64,000 nt of DNA, from positions 224,224 to 288,223 of the forward strand of contig VZRZ01005994.1 in NCBI GenBank assembly GCA_013398175.1, in the 5' to 3' direction. Every line of letters starts with the position of its first letter. The stretch's first letter is position 1. The DNA comes from Climacteris rufus (Eukaryota; Chordata; Aves; Passeriformes; Climacteridae). The notes under the pieces are model-generated. The model worked only from the letters and a program-made list of their open reading frames with translations. It searched no databases and had not been told where the DNA came from. This document shows positions 36,892 through 48,200 of this stretch, in pieces. The translations under genes were made by a program, and so were the position numbers.

Positions 36892-37275
36892 AGCACGGGG
36901 CAGGATTTAGCTGCTGTTCTCCATGGGCACTTTGGATACAGCACAGGGCAGGATTTAGCTGCTCTTCTCCATGGGCACTTTGGATACAGCACGGGGCAGG
37001 ATTTAGCTGCTGTTCTCCATGGGCACTTTGGATACAGCACAGGGCAGGATTTAGCTGCTCTTCTCCATGGGCACTTTGGATACAGCACAGGGCAGGATTT
37101 AGCTGCTGTTCTCCATGGGCACTTTGGATACAGCACAGGGCAGGATTTAGCTGCTCTTCTCCATGGGCATTTTGAATATAGCACAGGGCAGGATTTAGCT
37201 GCTCTTCTCCATGGGCACTTTGGATACAGCACAGGGCAGGATTTAGCTGCTCTTCTCCATGGGCACTTTGGATAC
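36892..37275. repeat. 48-bp minisatellite, eight copies, open on both strands
   Basis: Exactly eight 48-bp units follow one another with few substitutions. Because 48 is a multiple of three, a 16-residue repeat (STGQDLAAxLHGHFGY) persists in a 193-codon plus-strand frame (36727-37308), and a 154-codon frame is open on the minus strand. A single g/c change (Val/Leu) alternates in the first six copies and is fixed in the last two, which suggests growth by 96-bp dimers. No splice sites, start context or homology argue for a protein. Confidence 0.97.
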
Positions 37276-39270
37276 AGCTGCCCTAGTTTGGAAACTCACA
37301 GGGTTTAGTGATATGAATGTGCCAGAGAGCATAGTCTGTCCTTTACTGCTGATTTAATTTGCTGGGGAAAAGCAGCTGCAGAGTTTCCAGGTACAGATGG
37401 TTCTATTAAATACCTTTCTAATTGATCTGTTACATGAAACAGTGAAAATATGGATAATTTTCTCTGTTCCTGCACGTGTTCCATGTTGTTAATTGTTTGA
37501 CTGTGTTACAATGTCATTGTTTGTCCTTTCCAGTACTGCTGATCCTCTTATGTGAACATAACTTCAAAGTGACGTTTCAATACAGATTATTACAAAAAGT
37601 ATTTGTAAAATTCAGTTTGTTTCCCAAATTCTCTGTTAACGGCATTGTTTGTGGAGAAGAGTTGTTTCAATATCAGCTTGGGCAATTTTGCTCCTTCCAC
37701 CTTAAAATTCAAGGTGCTGTTGACTGAAAGTTTTATCCTATTTCAGAATAAGTTGGTACTTACTGGAGCAGGAACAAAAAATTCAGATGTTTACATATAG
37801 GCACCTTAATAATTAATTGTTAGGTAGTTTGCCTTCATTAGTTGACTGTAACAAAGCAAACAGTTTTATCTTTGTCTTTATTGTGTTTTTCCTTTCCAAT
37901 TCCCTTGCAAACTTTCTACTTATCTCAAGGTTTAGATGGATTTATTTAAATTTGATTTAACCTTAATGTCCTTTATTTTTTCTTTACCCAGTTCAGTTAT
38001 AGTTAATGAGAATTAAATCTTGGGCACACTTAGTACAGATGGAAAATTATATCAGTGAAGGTAGTGGAGTTCCACCCTTGACAGAGAATTGTAGTTAAAA
38101 TAATAATTAAATCTTAAGTAGTTTTATTACAGTGCTTATGTTATTGAGTATTTGAATGGATTATGCAAACAGAAGCACCCCTCTGAAATTGTATCTGAAA
38201 ATTAAGATGACAGGTAGGTAAAACACTGTTGCAGCAACTTAAATTGAGGGTGTTGTACCTATTTCTTGCAGTTTTACAGTCTCTCTGTTTAAATAAAATA
38301 TGAAATTTAAAAAAGCCATATAGTTTATGATGATGACTCTATGGCTGTTAGACAATTTATTGATGAAACCATTTGAGCACAGTCACCACTTTTACTTTAT
38401 AGTTGGACATTTTGTTTTATAAGATGATCCTTTTGAGGTATATCAGATTTTATTAGCTTATGTTTTTGTTTTATGGGATTTATTTCCCTTTTCAGCATTT
38501 ACTGATGGAGTCTGATAAGGCATGAGCAGCATCATAGTAGTCTCTTTAAAACAAGAGATGTGGCTTCTGCTGTAAAAATATTTTGCTAGAAAATTTTAAG
38601 TTTGCAATATAGAATTCTCTGATTCTCTCAGGCACTGCTGTAACAGGTATGTGATTCAGAGTCCCATGACTGGCAAACTGAGCCACCTTTTTTATTTCAC
38701 TGCCAGTTTTATGTCTCTCCAAATCATATTATTCTGAACATTTTTTGCACTTCCTTGTATGTGTGACATTTGCTCTTTCTCTGTGGGCATTGGTGGTCTG
38801 TCTTTATTTTAAAGTTATTTAGAACAGCATTGTTCCTACTTACCTACTAAAAGCGCAAGTCAGCCACATCACTGAGAAAAGAAAATGGTTTTTTGTACTT
38901 AAATAGCTAAAATTTAACCCCCTTTTAACATGAGATCTAACCTTTTGCAGAGTGGACAGCTGTCCCACCCCCCATCCTATGTAGGATTGAAGGCTGTGTT
39001 GTTCATCTTTATTAAGATTAGTAACAGTGAAGTCCATTTTCTGTGTTGCCATCTTTCTAAACAGACATTTCAGGCCTGATCTTTTGTTGTAGTACATGTA
39101 TTAATGGATGTTTTCCTTTTTCCTGCCAGGTTGCTTTTTGCTGCTGCAGCACTAACCCTGTTTTGTAGATTTAACGGGAGAAAGAGAGACCAAAGCCTGT
39201 GCTGACACGTTTCTGGTGGTTGACTCTGGCTAGCACAGGTAACAGCAGGGAGAAAGGCATGGAAGGACTC
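37276..39270. other. Non-coding, probably SFXN1 intron 1
   Basis: AT-rich DNA with no recognised exon, RNA or repeat. The short open frame 37476-37727 has no family resemblance. Confidence 0.5.
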
Positions 39271-39570
39271 AGGGCAATCTGTTCCAGGGCTCAGTCACTG
39301 CACAGGGAAGTTTTTCCTTATATTCAGGTGGAACTTTCTGGGCATCAGTCCCTGCCCATTCCTCTGGTGCCACTGCTGGGGCCCTGCTCTGAGCCCTCCC
39401 TGCTCCCAGGGACACCCAGGGCTCAGGGCCCCTCTCAGCTGGGGCTCCTCTGGAGCTGAGCAGCCCCAGCTCCCTCAGCCTTTCCTGGGCAGGGAGAGGC
39501 TCCAGGCCCTGAACCATCTTTGTCATCCTCCAGGAGCTCCCTGTGCCTGCTGTGCTGAGGGGCCAGGGCT

Positions 39571-39770
39571 GGGGTGGACACAGCCCTGCAGAGGGATGGG
39601 GTGGACACAGCCCCACAGAGGGATGGGATGGACACAGCCCTGCAGAGGGGTGGGATGGACACAGCCCCACAGAGGGATGGGATGGACACAGCCCTGCAGA
39701 GGGGTGGGATGGACACAGCCCCGCAGAAGGATGGGATGGACACAGCCCTGCAGAGGGATGGACACAGCCC
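39571..39770. repeat. 27-bp minisatellite, about seven copies
   Basis: The unit reads gatgggatggacacagccc plus an 8-base ctgcagag/ccacagag part, and repeats about 7.4 times; the last unit is short. The period is a multiple of three, so long frames of Trp/Gln/Pro or Gly/Trp/His repeats are open on both strands. The unit resembles the CR1 segment around agctggatacagcagtccaa at its right end, so it may have expanded from the CR1 itself. Confidence 0.93.
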
Positions 39771-39962
39771 TAAACACTTAATCGCTGTATTAGTTTCATT
39801 ATTGAGCAATTGCATGGGCATATATAGGTTTTTGTCTCATTTTGATACCAAAACATATTTCCCTTGGCACCAGTAGATGCATTGCTTACGTTGTTTGCCT
39901 GGTTATTTGAAATAAATTTTCAGCTGGGTAGTTGTTAACAGTTCAAATATGCATAATGAAGG

Positions 39963-40010
39963 CCTGCAGAGGGATGGGATGGACACAGCCCTGCAGAGGG
40001 ATGGACACAG
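39963..40010. repeat. Detached end of the 27-bp minisatellite
   Basis: This 48-bp piece repeats the last units of the array at 39571-39770, including the same shortened final unit. It is separated from it by 192 bp of AT-rich DNA. It looks like a duplicated end, not an independent array. Confidence 0.88.
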
Positions 40011-40245
40011 CACTGCAAAGGTGCTCCCAGAGCTGGATACAGCAGTCCAAAGGTGCCTCCCAGGGCTCAGCAGAGGGGTCAGATCCCCTCCCTGACCTCC
40101 TGACAATGCTCATCCCAATGCACCCCAGGGTCCCATCAGCATTTCTGGCCCCCAGGACACTCTGCTGACCCATGGACTGCTCATTGTCCAGCAGGACTCC
40201 CAGAGCTGCTCTCCAGCAGGTCACCCCCAGCCTGTGCAGGTGCAG

Positions 40246-42248
40246 GGGAATTTTACTCTCCAGTGCAATCTTTCTGCTGCATTAGTTTCCTGCCAAGGTT
40301 GTAAATTCTGTCAGCACACCGGGGTCAAGGAGCATCAGAGCATAGAGAGATAGATAAAGTGGGAATGGGATAATGATGGGATGTGAAAGTGATAAATCTT
40401 CTGTGTTCTGTACATCCACCTGTTATGATTGTTTCAGATTGAAATAATCCTGAATTGAACCATGAACCATCAGCAGTGAAGGCAGATCCTTAATGTTTAG
40501 ATTTCTTATTACTGAGGGAATTAGCTTTGTGGACAGAGGTACCAGAAGTATATAAAGGGAATTCACAGAGATCCCAGTAGTGTATGTGCTTATCAGAGTG
40601 AAAAGAAAGAACTAATCAGAATGAAAGAAAAAAAAAAGCTTCTATGTATGGACTGCTTTATTCAGCATTCATTAGACAGCTTTAAACAGATTATCATAAG
40701 CTATCCTAAGCAGTTTTAATCTTTCTTAATGAAATGGATAATTTAATTATAAAAATATTTTCACTTGGACTTTCCTACAAATAACATGCCAATGGGGAAA
40801 CATTCACAGAACGAGTTACCAGCCTAATGTCCTGATTTTTACCTTTATTTTGGTGGAAAAGAGGTTTTGAATAACTGAGTGCACTTGCCTTTGCAAAACC
40901 AGCAGTTCCCATTTTAGACCAGAAGATGGACTGTTACTTCACAACATAGCACTGTTCACAGGAGGGTGTTTTTAATAGGAGGGTAAAGTACTAAGAAAGG
41001 GAAAAGAAACCTAAGGAGCATCTCCTGTTGAGGTGCTGTGCATGAGAAATCCATTCTTTAAATCTGTCCTGAGTCTTTTTTCATTTCTATGGTTTGTGTT
41101 TATTCTGCAAGGTGTCTGGTTGAGAGATGTATCACATGAAAATAATCCTACTGATAAACAGTGCTGTACAATAATGAACTTAGCAGTGGGGGAAAAGATT
41201 CTTTTCCCCTACTGTACCACATTTATTAGCCTTCTGGTATCACAGAATCACAGAATGGTTTGGGTTGGAAGGGACCTTAAAGATCATCTAAAATTGGATC
41301 TATATTTATAAATATATAAAATGTATTTATATAGATCCAGTTTCCTTCTGCCATTTGAACAGGCATTATTCAGAGAAGGATTATTTTTTTAACTGGCTAC
41401 TGAGTATGTGCAGAAATTTCTCTTAAGAAAATTAAAATTCATATAGCCTGTGCTATGGAGGGACTGTTCTTCTTTTATTAGACATTGAAGTAAACTTATT
41501 CATCCTGAAGTAACTTACTTTTCTGGGCTTTATGCCCCATAAATGCACAACTCTGTTAGTTCAGTGTCCTTCATTGTAGTTCTTTAACCATTTTTGAAGT
41601 ATCATTAGGAGATCTGCTCATGTGTTCATAATGGGGCAAATTGTTGCATTATATAATCTCTGTTTTGTTAAAACATGGCTTTAGAGAAACAACATTTACT
41701 AAAATAAATCGGTGGGTTGATGTTCCTAATTTTTGGTTTGATTTGCTATGCCAGACTTCCTAACTGGATTTTATTAAATCTTTCTTCTGTCACTGCACTT
41801 TACAGCAGTTCGGACATCTCTTGAAATACTTGATTTCTCCTTCCCTCCAACACAGTATTTTCAACAAACAATAATTCATCACTGCAGTAAAGCAGTAATT
41901 AGTAAATTAGTAATTTCTGATTAGTAAATTGTTATTTAGTTTGGCCATTTCTTAATAAATTTCTATACTTCTTTGCATCTACCTCATCCTCAGCTGCTTG
42001 TACAGGTATATTATCTACCTCTCATCATCACTGTACTTTGACAAGAATGTGATGTATAAATGTTTTGGGGAATGGACACAGAAGTATTTCTGTAGACTTC
42101 CCCCTTTAAAGCTCAGTTCTGCAAGTTGTTTGGTGTTTGTTCTCTGGGTTTTTTACTCTGTGTGTGACCACTTTTCATCTTGCATGTTATAGGTACACTG
42201 GGAAATGAGTGGAATTTTGAATTGCAAATCTTCATGTTTTCTTGGCAG
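40246..42248. other. Non-coding, probably the end of SFXN1 intron 1
   Basis: AT-rich DNA with one small CR1 fragment at 41240. It ends in the acceptor tttcttggcag at 42248, which serves the first coding exon of SFXN1. Confidence 0.6.
41240..41291 (-). mobile_element. Short CR1 LINE terminal fragment
   Basis: About 50 bp read tcacagaatcacagaatggt, ttgggttggaagggacc and ttaaagatcatct, the complement of the last bases of a CR1 and its tail repeats. It is extremely truncated and lies on the minus strand. Confidence 0.9.
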
Positions 42249-42259
42249 AGCTTTTGAAG

Positions 42260-45200
42260 ATGTCAGCAGATATACCATTAAATATTAATATCAAGGAGCC
42301 CCGATGGGATCAAAGCACTTTTGTTGGACGAGCCAATCACTTCTTCACTGTAACAGACCCCAGGAATATTTTGTTATCTGATGCCAAACTGGAAAATGCA
42401 AGAAAAATTGTGCATGATTACAGGTATGGCATTGATTACTTGTACTGCTGGCCCAAAAAAATCCATGTCAATGATAAGTCCATGGTGATGTATTTAAAAG
42501 GAAATATTGAAAGCACTGTATTCATTGTAGCACTTCTTATCCCTACTTCAGAGCTTGAAACCCCTTTTTTTTTAATCAAGTTTGCTAATGGATGGGGAAG
42601 TTATGCCTCTGTTAAGGGTTCTGAAATACAGAAGTGTCTAATTCTGAAAATAGTTAATATGACAACAAAGCTTGAATCTTCCTCTTAATGTGCAGCATTG
42701 TTTGGAGCAAGTGATTTCTTAAATACTCACAAAGTGAATTTTGGAAATTTCACACTAATGACTCCAGAGATTTTGGGTCTACATTTTAGCTCTAAAATCT
42801 GGTACAGATTTGAATAAATAGGCAACATAAACACTGCTGGGAGTTTTAATTCTTTTTATTTCACCAGTCCATTTAAAAGATGAATATCTGCCAGAGATGT
42901 GTGAGGTTTGATTAAGATGAACATCCCCAAATACTCTGATGCCACATTTCTCACGGGAGTTTGCAGCATTTTANATATCTGCCAGAGATGTGTGAGGTTT
43001 GATTAAGATGAACATCCCCAAATACTCTGATGCCACATTTCTCACGGGAGTTTGCAGCATTTTATAACAGTTGTGCTCTTTGCTGTTGTCTTATTTCTTA
43101 ACTTGTTCCCAGACAAGGTATTGTGGCACCTGGCTTGACAGAAGATGAGTTGTGGAGAGCAAAATACATTTATGATTCAGCCTTTCACCCAGACACTGGG
43201 GAAAAGATGGTCTTGATCGGCCGAATGTCTGCCCAGGTGCCCATGAACATGACCATCACAGGCTGTATGATGACCTTTTACAGGTGAGTGCTGGCATTAG
43301 AACACTAAAAACATTTGCCTGCAAAGCAGATAAGTGAAAATCAATGTTGCTGTCGAAAGGAGATTTGTTATCAATGTTTTTAAATGTAAAATTTTGCTTC
43401 CTTTTCTCTCTGCGTTCCCTCACACTAATTGATGTGGTTTCCTCTAGGAGTAGTTTTGAGATAAGCCCTTAGCCCCTCTCCTTCACCATCCCTCAAACTG
43501 GGAACTGTTCCACAGTCCCATCCATGTAGGAGAGTTGTGTGGAGGACAAAGAGGAGGAGGTCCCTGGGAATTTCTGCCTTGGCTGCTGTGCAGGATGTTC
43601 TGTCTGCCACGTGAGCACTCAGAACACTCTGCTCCATCAGTTGTGCAGTTTCTCCAGCTCCCCTTTGATCCCTGCATTTCCTCAGTGCCTCTGGAGTCTC
43701 CAGGACAGGGTGAAGGCCACAGCAGAAGCCAGTGAGATCTGTTAGCAGCCCCAGTGTAAGAAATACATTTTGACACAGGATGCAGGAACTGGTGGGAGCT
43801 CAGAGAAAACAGCAGTGGCCTTTTGGATGCTGAGGTTGCACAAACTCTTGACACACAGCCCAGTTTTGGATGGTGCACATAAACATGTGTGCTTTAAAAA
43901 GCAGTCAAGAATATGAATCAAACCCTCAGCACTGCCTCCTGTTAACTGCTGATTCTTTTATGCTTGTTCTGGTATTATCTGTAAGACTTAGAGAAGCCCT
44001 ATACCTTTTCTTTGCATTATTATTCAGATTCAAAACTAGGTCATTTTAAAATTCTTCTTCTAGAAGAACTCTTATTATCAAGTTAGTATCTCATTGACTG
44101 TATTGTTTGATTCAAAAAAGCAAGAATCTCTGCATGGTTACTGCTTGCAGTGGCTTTTCATGATTTGCCACGATTTTTCTGTGCTGTTGATGCAACTGTG
44201 GGTTTAATAAAAATAATTATAATTGTTTCTCTTTTCAAGAACGACACCAGCAGTGCTCTTCTGGCAGTGGGTCAACCAGTCCTTCAATGCTGTAGTAAAT
44301 TACACAAACAGGAGCGGGGATGCCCCAATCACTGTCAGGTCAGACACTGCACCACATAATTCTGATGAGTTTCAATGTTGCTCTCTGATGTACTTGAACA
44401 TGGTTGGGCATTAAAGTTTGAGGTGAGACAGGGAGAAGTTTTTCCATCTGTCCTAATTATTAATTTGATATGCACAGATGGGAGGTCTGAGAATGGCAGA
44501 GGCAAGAAGTCCAAGACAAGCCTGAGCACCTTGATCACTTGAAAGTGTAGGTTTTCATGTTGCAGGGCTCAGTCAACCATTTGCAAGTTTTCCTCATCAG
44601 TTTGCTGTCATACCAAGGTATCTCTAAGCTGATATTTTGTGTGCACATTAAAGTGTGTCACTGTGTCACCTTCTCAGTGCCCAGCACACACCACACTGGG
44701 GGCTCCTTTGCCAAAAGAGGTTCCTTGAACTGGTCTGTGCTTGTTTCTGTGTGATGGCTAAAAGAGAGACTAAATAGATGCAGAAAGCTAGAAATCTCAA
44801 ACTGAAATGGGGGAAGGTAGGTGAGATAAACAGAAAAAAAGTTTTCCCTGTGAGGGTGGGGAGGCCCTGGCACAGGGTGCCCAGAGAAGCTGTAGCTGCC
44901 CCATCCCTGGAAGTGTCCAAGGCCAGGCTGGACAGGGCTTGGAGCAGCCTGGGATAGTGGAAGGTGTTCCTGCCCATGGCAGGGGTGGAATGAGATGAGC
45001 TTTAAGGCCTCTCCTAACCCCAAGCATTCCATGAGTCTATGAATAAAAAACTGGAATTGCAGTGCCTGATTTTCTGGTTTTGGGGTGGGCTTGCTTAAAG
45101 ATGTCTGGGAGCAAACTATGGATTCAAGCATATACAGACACTTCCTAGCTGGGAAGTATGTAAAGTGTGGTTTAGGGTTGGATTTGGGTATTTGCAGCAT

Positions 45201-48200
45201 AGCTGGTCTGTGTGCATGGGGTTTGGTATGGTTGGTTGTAATAACTATTATAGACATGGCCTTAGAAATCCAAACTGACTTTATTAGCTTAAGCAATTAG
45301 GGAATTAAATAAGAACTAATCCTTCAAGGTGTTCATTCAGACACATGAGAAAATGCTGAACAGGCAGCAATGCACAACCAGCAGAACCTGATTCAATTTT
45401 ACAGTGTGGCTTGTATATGGTTTTTACTGCTAGTGAAATAAAAGTGTTTAATTCAGTGTCCCATTTCGATCTTCCATCCACATATTATTGCAGTAGCACA
45501 GAAAGTTCTACTTCTTCTGGGGGGGCAAAATTACATGTGTAAAATGTAATTATTTCTAAAGGTGCCATAAATGTAGCTGTGCATGTGCAAACATTTTCAT
45601 TTCTGTTTCAGCCAGCTGGGAACAGCCTATGTTTCTGCCACCACGGGTGCTGTTGCAACAGCCTTAGGACTTAATGCACTAGCAAAGGTATTGCTGGGGT
45701 TTTTTTCCATTCTTGCAAAATTGTGGTGTCCTGTGAGAAGCTCACAGCTCATTTCTCCTGTGGTGTATCTGTGTCAGGCACAGCTCCCACTGGGGAGTTG
45801 TAATGGCAAGTCCTTTCTTTAGATCCCAACCTTATTTTTTCCCCATGGCTTTATACATTTATGTCAAACAGCCTCATGTTTGGTTAATGCAAACTGTGTC
45901 TAATAAGGTGCCTTTTTTGCAGTTTCTTTTTCACATGTCAAGCCATCTAATAGCACTTGAAATTTAATTGGAATGGAGTTGTAATTACCCTTCCCTGTGA
46001 TGTTACTAAATTCAGAATTGTTTTGCCACTCTTTTCTATTGCTCACTCTGGAGAGAAGCATTTATGATTTATTTCTTGTTTGACTCTTGTTCTACCTCTA
46101 CCCTACCAATGAGTTTTCCCTGAATTTTAACATAAAGGAAATCAGTCTGGTCTATCATTAGCACAGGAAACATTATTATGTACATTTTTATTTTCCTTTT
46201 TTCCCCCCTCTCTCTGTGTTTTACAGCGTGTCTCACCTCTTATAGGGAGGTTTGTTCCTTTTGCTGCTGTTGCTTCTGCCAACTGCATCAATATTCCACT
46301 CATGAGACAAAGGTAGGAAAAAGAACAAAGATCACTCATGCGAGAAGAAAAGATGTCATTGAGTTTGTAGATCAGCAAGTTACTAAATAAAGCACATTCT
46401 ATATCTTTAGCCTGTTTCAGAACCTTGCAGAAACTCATGCATGAGGTTTTGACTGAGTGTTTGTAACAGGTATAAAATAGAACATGCTGGTTCTCTTCAG
46501 ATAAATATCCACGGATTTCTTCAGTCTTGGATCTCAGAAACCAATTACTGGGTCCTTCAAAACTCTGGTCATGTGGACCCTTGAATACCAGCTACACTTT
46601 GGAAAAATACAGGCATTTCAAAAATGGTGCTTCAAATCCCACCTGCAGAACTTAGTCATAGAAGTAAGGTCTGCAGTTCTGTTTAACCATCTGAGATTAC
46701 AAAAATACGCAGTTTGTCAGAAACAAACTTTTTTTTGTGTGGTAATTTAACTAGGAATAAGAATAGTAATAGGGAAAAACAAATTAAAAGCATCCTATTA
46801 TAAACACAAGGTTATGGGCAGAAAAAATTATGTTTAGAATTTGTGTTTACAAGGGAATTTGATCTGTGGTAGTATTTTATCTTTTATAAAATCTGAGGAG
46901 AAAATAAAGGCAGTCCTGAAGATATCTGCTGCTCCCTCTGCTTCTCCCAGTATGAGTTTAACACCTAACCCTGCACTTGAGCAAAAGGTCTAACAGAGAA
47001 TAATACAGTTACAGAAACATAGTTGGGTTTGTGCCCCCTTTAATAATTTCAAATACATTCTTTGTGGTTGAAATGACAACTCAGACAAGAATGCCAGAGG
47101 GGAACTTTCACAGAGCCTTCTGTTTCAGCTCAGTGAAAATAATCCTCCTGTATTCCAAGAGCTGTCTGTCAGAAAGGACAGACTATTCCAGAGCAGTCCA
47201 GAAAATTCCACTCTTCTGAATTGCTGTGTAAAGCAACTTCTCCCTTCTGTGGAACACAAAAAAACCCCAACAAATCTCCTTTCTCCCGCCTTGGAATGCT
47301 GTGACCAGACTCAAGCAGCAGATTGCTGTTACAAATATTCAGTTGATAACTTTTCAGCATATTTTTCCTTGACCTTTCTCTGCCTTTTGAATTTTTTTTT
47401 GTGCCAAAGAGTGTTACAAACTTAGAAAATGAAATAAAACACGTAATTCATATGATGCCAATTTTTAAGGCACAGAGATAAGATGACAAAAAATGGTGAA
47501 TAAATAAATCCACATCCATCACTGCTTTATTTTTTTACCCCTTATTCAACAGGGAACTCAAGTTTGGAATTCCTGTCACGGATGAGAATGGAAACAGACT
47601 GGGTGACTCATGCAAAGCAGCTCAGCAGGCAATCACCCAGGTGGTGATATCCAGGATTCTCATGGCATCTCCTGGCATGGGTAAGGAAAAGTCCTGTGCA
47701 GTCCTGATTATCAATTCCTACTGTGAAGAGAGAGTTCTATCCAAGTGATTTTCCTCAGGGACCAAATTACCTCACAGTTCCCCAGGCAGTGTTTGCCTTT
47801 CTGTTAAGAACTTGCCCAGGGAAATGTGAAAGCATCCCCAGTGTGTTCCACTGAAGTGCAGCAGAAAAGCTCCTGGGATGCTTTTGCAGAAAAGAGAGCG
47901 AGAGCAAAGGAATGGGAGCAAATTCCACTTGCTTGGAGTTGGTTGAGGTGCTCTGCCCAGTTCCAAGTTACTGATCTCAGGTTTAATTACATGTGAAATA
48001 CAAGTTTTGCTTATTGAAAGAATGTACCTGTGTAAATACCAATCCAATTGGCAATGTGAAATGAAAATTCAGTGAATGACAAAAGGCTGGGAAAATTGTG
48101 TTATGGTATTAGTTCAGCTAAACAGAAAATGAAACCCTTTCTCTGCAAGGTTAATGCCTTTTTTAATCTTATTTGCAGCAATTCCTCCCTTCATAATGAA

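Larger units (their letters stand above)
39275..40245 (-). mobile_element. CR1 LINE fragment interrupted by a minisatellite and AT-rich DNA
   Basis: The left part (39275-39570) holds the complemented CR1 words gcagccccagctccctcagcc, gaaccatctttgtcatcctcc and tgctgaggggccagggct. The right part (40015-40245) resumes with agagctggatacagcagtcc, tcagatcccctccctgacc and gcagcccccagcctgt-like words. Together they are one CR1 3' region on the minus strand. A 27-bp tandem array and about 190 bp of AT-rich DNA sit between them. Confidence 0.75.

Noticed and set aside
39435..39821. Repeat frames reading VSIPSLCGA and GWTQP motifs
   Set aside because: They come from the 27-bp array inside a CR1 fragment, open on both strands, with no sign of selection or splicing.
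42242..42259. Upstream in-frame ATG for SFXN1
   Set aside because: It lies across the splice acceptor at 42248, so it is intronic; the ATG at 42260 matches the known N-terminus.
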